Source: Steromphala cineraria (lineage: Eukaryota > Mollusca > Gastropoda > Trochida > Trochidae). From it: a stretch of DNA of 64,000 nt. The position numbers and the translations under genes are program-made. Location of the stretch: the NCBI GenBank assembly GCA_916613615.1, contig OU744721.1:85317060-85381059 (forward strand), in the 5' to 3' direction. Positions 61,500-64,000 of the stretch are shown here, one piece after another. Each line of letters starts with the position of its first letter. Positions within the stretch are counted from its first letter, which is position 1. The notes under the pieces were generated by a model that saw only the letters and a program-made list of their open reading frames with translations, searched no databases and was not told the DNA's origin.

Positions 61500-61621
61500 G
61501 AGAAATCTTCTTGTTGACCAGACGCCATTAAGGCAAATTCAGTACATCTGGGCTACAAACAGACTCCGTGTCCTTGTTCGTGTCACGGTAATGGCCTCAA
61601 CGTGAGAAATAAACTACTTAA
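61500..61621 (+). repeat. F2 module, outer right arm of P2
   Basis: AATCTTCTTGTTGACCAGAC, GCCATTAAGGCAAATTCAGT, GTGTCCTTGTTCGTGTCAC and AGAAATAAACTACTTAAAG. Palindrome mate of 40291-40440. Confidence 0.85.
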
Positions 61622-62906
61622 AGTATAGAAAGGACTGCTAATCGAGAATTTGATACTGCTTATTTTTTAACTTTGTTTGTGGAAACAATGCTGAGTGTAT
61701 TAATGTTTGTCATTTCTAATAAAACAATTTCGCTTATGACTACCAGCTTTGAGGTACGTCTTAGTCATTGAAGTTAATGAATAATTCAGTCTATTAGTTT
61801 TAGATGTGATATGTGTACATCACGATGATAGTCATTGTTATTTGTCAGTTATTCGTCTGTCACCTGAAATATGATATCACATTGTTCAATGTTATAGATG
61901 ATACAAGAAACTACTATTTAAAGAAAACCCGTGTATGATTGTTTTTCTTTCTGTCTTGTTATTCATCGCCATCTTCTGATTGGTCTACTCATGTTTCAAC
62001 GGCTAATATGCACGTATTACATTGCTGAATATTGCTGACATAACATTGCATCGTTCTCGTTCACCTTCTCACTGGTTGTAAAAAATATCAACGGCATATC
62101 TACATTGGACATGTATGTTGACAAATATTTTGTTAAAAAAGACATCACAAAATCGGAATGAATCAATATCTGATACAACGTATCTAGTTTTCATTATTTG
62201 ATCGATGAGTTTAAAGGAGGTTTACATTGCTAAAGATTATCGAAGTTTTAGCACTGAATGTTTAACTTTGCTTTGGTTATTTTTGGCAATACTAAGTTCT
62301 TTTTATTATAGTTGACAGATCAATAAGAGGCTTTGCATATGAATCTTATTGATAAAGTGAATTTTTTTAAACAATTTGCAAGTGTCTTAAGTAATTCCTT
62401 GAACAATAATTTGGGAATCTCAACACAAGCTCAACTTTGAAATAGATTTAAAATGTTGAACTTACTATAACGTTAGAGCAATCTTTCTTAAACCTTCCCC
62501 TCTTGTTATGACAACTAAAACAGCAAATTCAACAATAAAAACTAAACGTCTGTAAATATGCTTCAAGGCTATCATAATGATAAGGATATTCACAAGCCCT
62601 AGGACCAAATTTACTTTTAAAAAAAGTGATATTTGAAAGTACAGGGTTATCAATTCAGTTTTCTCTCAACTCACGTCTATCGGAGCGTCAATGGTTAACT
62701 TACTTTATCAGTTGTTTGTCATCCCGTTCTTTACAATAATTGAGAACGACACGGGTGGCTGATTTTAGTCATACCTAGGTGACAGATGTAAGTTGTATAA
62801 ATATAATTTGTAAAATAGAAAAGGTGTCATATGTTAAATCTAAATCTTAATGTATGTATATATTTTTCCCGAAAGTTTGTGTTATTCACATTCGCCACTT
62901 TTGCTG

Positions 62907-63158
62907 CTGACATTTAACATAGCTATTTACGTGGACATCATCGTCGAAATGTCTTCACAATCTCTCACCTTAGGGAAGATCAGTTTTTTATTTGATGTGC
63001 ATGTGATCAAAGAAGTTTACGTGTCTTCAGACACAATTTCAGGCCACACATGCTGATGTTAGTAGTTCAGGTTCCCGTTACAATAACCTTTCGCTTCATT
63101 GCATGGATATGAATAATAGATCACTTCCCCGAGAAGAGTCTGCATGTGTGCTATTTCC
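62907..63158 (+). repeat. F1 module, copy D (outer end of P2 right arm)
   Basis: Begins CTGACATTTAACATAGCTAT. The middle carries GTGGACATCATCGTCGAAAT and GTGATCAAAGAAGTTTACGT, and the 3' block is GAGAAGAGTCTGCATGTGTG. Mate of copy E with roughly 88-90 percent identity by eye. Confidence 0.9.
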
Positions 63159-63474
63159 ATTTCTAACGTTAGAAAATGTCAAATCATCAATGTGGATACT
63201 GATACAGTAAAAGGTGTGTATTTGTTATCCAAAAGTACTTCATACACATTTCAAAAAAATACTATTTGAACGTGTAAATAAGATCAAACTTACAGTTGTT
63301 TAGAATATATTTTATTAAATGTAAATATTCAAGCAAGTGTAAAATCTTCATCACTAACACAAAAGTATTTTAATGTTTTAGATAATTATAATAATAATGA
63401 TAATAGTTCATTTGAAATGCGTTTTTCCATGGTAGGCATTTTCAAAGCGCACATATGCTATCACTATCCTGAAG

Positions 63475-63650
63475 GAATAGTACTTTCATTGCCCTTTTTC
63501 AGCGCTTCCCGCAACCATATAGATCCCTGCATTCCCGTGTTTAGGTACTTATTTGTACAGCTGGGTAGACTGAGTTCAGTGTGTATGAAGTGCCTTGCCC
63601 AGGGACACAACACAGTACAAGGCCCAGGTCACAAATGTAAAAAAGGATAT
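63475..63650 (+). repeat. Widespread dispersed repeat fragment
   Basis: Contains GTACTTATTTGTACAGCTGG and AAGTGCCTTGCCCAGGGACA. From memory, the pair of a CATTTATAC-CTGGGT-like block and AAGTGCCTTGCCCAAGG-CACAAC recurs in many marine animal genomes. The overlapping 78-codon frame is a by-product. The class is unknown to me. Confidence 0.4.
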
Positions 63651-63659
63651 TGAATACAT

Positions 63660-64000
63660 AGATGTGGCAGTTCTGATTTAAAATCCCACTGCAAAATTAA
63701 GACTAGTTTATGTATTATTAGAATATACAGTATACACACAGTGCACTTCTTAATACAATAATTCATTTTAAAATGTATTTAATGGTGTAGTTGGCTGTCG
63801 ATGTATTTGGTTAATCACTATTTGATGCAATACAAACGAATAAATATAGCATTTAACAATAATGACTTAAAAACAAGACACAAATTATGTATGCATTTTT
63901 CGTTTTCTGGATAATTCGCCTGTTTTAAATGCAAAAGTGGTATATGAAGTAGTATTATTACTGTTAAACAGTTCCTGATTGATGAGCTTTGTATACCCAA
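63660..64000. other. AT-rich end of window, nothing recognised
   Basis: No gene or repeat found. Confidence 0.5.

Larger units (their letters stand above)
48840..63160 (-). repeat. Palindrome 2, right arm
   Basis: Inverted partner of 39944-48830; pairs are listed there. Longer than the left arm by about 5.4 kb because of an extra block at 51.1-53.3 kb, an F2-F1 block at about 55.3-56.4 kb, three TTAA-MITE copies and local duplications at 58.4-58.9 and 60.55-60.92 kb. Confidence 0.9.

Noticed and set aside
7595..63160. Assembly fold-back artefact as an explanation of the palindromes.
   Set aside because: Arms differ by many substitutions, indels and private insertions, which a duplicated haplotype or chimeric read would not show. 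Long reads would still be the proper test.

Overview
This is eukaryotic, AT-rich, intron- and repeat-dominated DNA. I found no intact protein-coding gene, rRNA, tRNA or CRISPR array. Three things point to a marine invertebrate, most likely a mollusc or other lophotrochozoan (moderate confidence): mobile elements built on a tandem ~171-base monomer with an ACGG-rich tail (the style of bivalve pearl-type elements), abundant short TIR elements, and a KIAA1586/ZNF862-type hAT transposon with spliced exons. The only recognisable proteins are remnants of transposases: a decayed multi-exon hAT gene at 19.2-23.3 kb and the N-terminal DNA-binding part of a Tc1-like transposase at 38.9-39.3 kb.

The main feature is architecture. 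Two large, old, imperfect palindromes fill about two thirds of the window. Palindrome 1 (P1) runs from about 7.6 to 29.1 kb around a spacer at about 14.8-17.6 kb. Palindrome 2 (P2) runs from about 39.9 to 63.2 kb around a nearly spacer-free apex at about 48.84 kb. Arms match at roughly 80-90 percent in the stretches aligned by eye, with many indels, so they are real diverged duplications rather than a simple assembly fold-back. Several insertions sit in one arm only (the 4.9-kb hAT, a 530-base pearl-like element, copies of a TTAA-flanked MITE) and so probably postdate the inversions.

The arms are made of short recurring modules that match no transposon I can recognise. I label them F1 (~250 b, seven copies), F2 (~130 b, four), F3 (~280 b, three), F6 (~120-230 b, six including one fragment) and F7 (~140 b, four). 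They occur on both strands inside and outside the palindromes. F3 and F1 keep a nearly constant spacing (1797 and 1806 bases in two direct copies). This suggests repeated duplication and inversion of one ancestral locus. F6 looks exon-like: several copies can be read with a shared peptide motif, though most copies are frame-broken.

Layout: 0-7.6 kb, mostly plain AT-rich DNA with a GC-richer island near 0.8-1.0 kb and single F3, F1 and F6 copies. 7.6-29.1 kb, P1 with the hAT insertion. 29.1-39.9 kb, AT-rich DNA with MITEs, an F6 copy carrying a 31-base poly-C run, and the Tc1-like fragment. 39.9-63.2 kb, P2 with nested F7 duplications and most TTAA MITEs. 63.2-64 kb, a common dispersed repeat. 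Nothing here forms a pathway; the best candidates for function are the F modules, one short ORF kept in both arms of P1, and the island near 0.8 kb. All alignments were done by eye and percentages are approximate.
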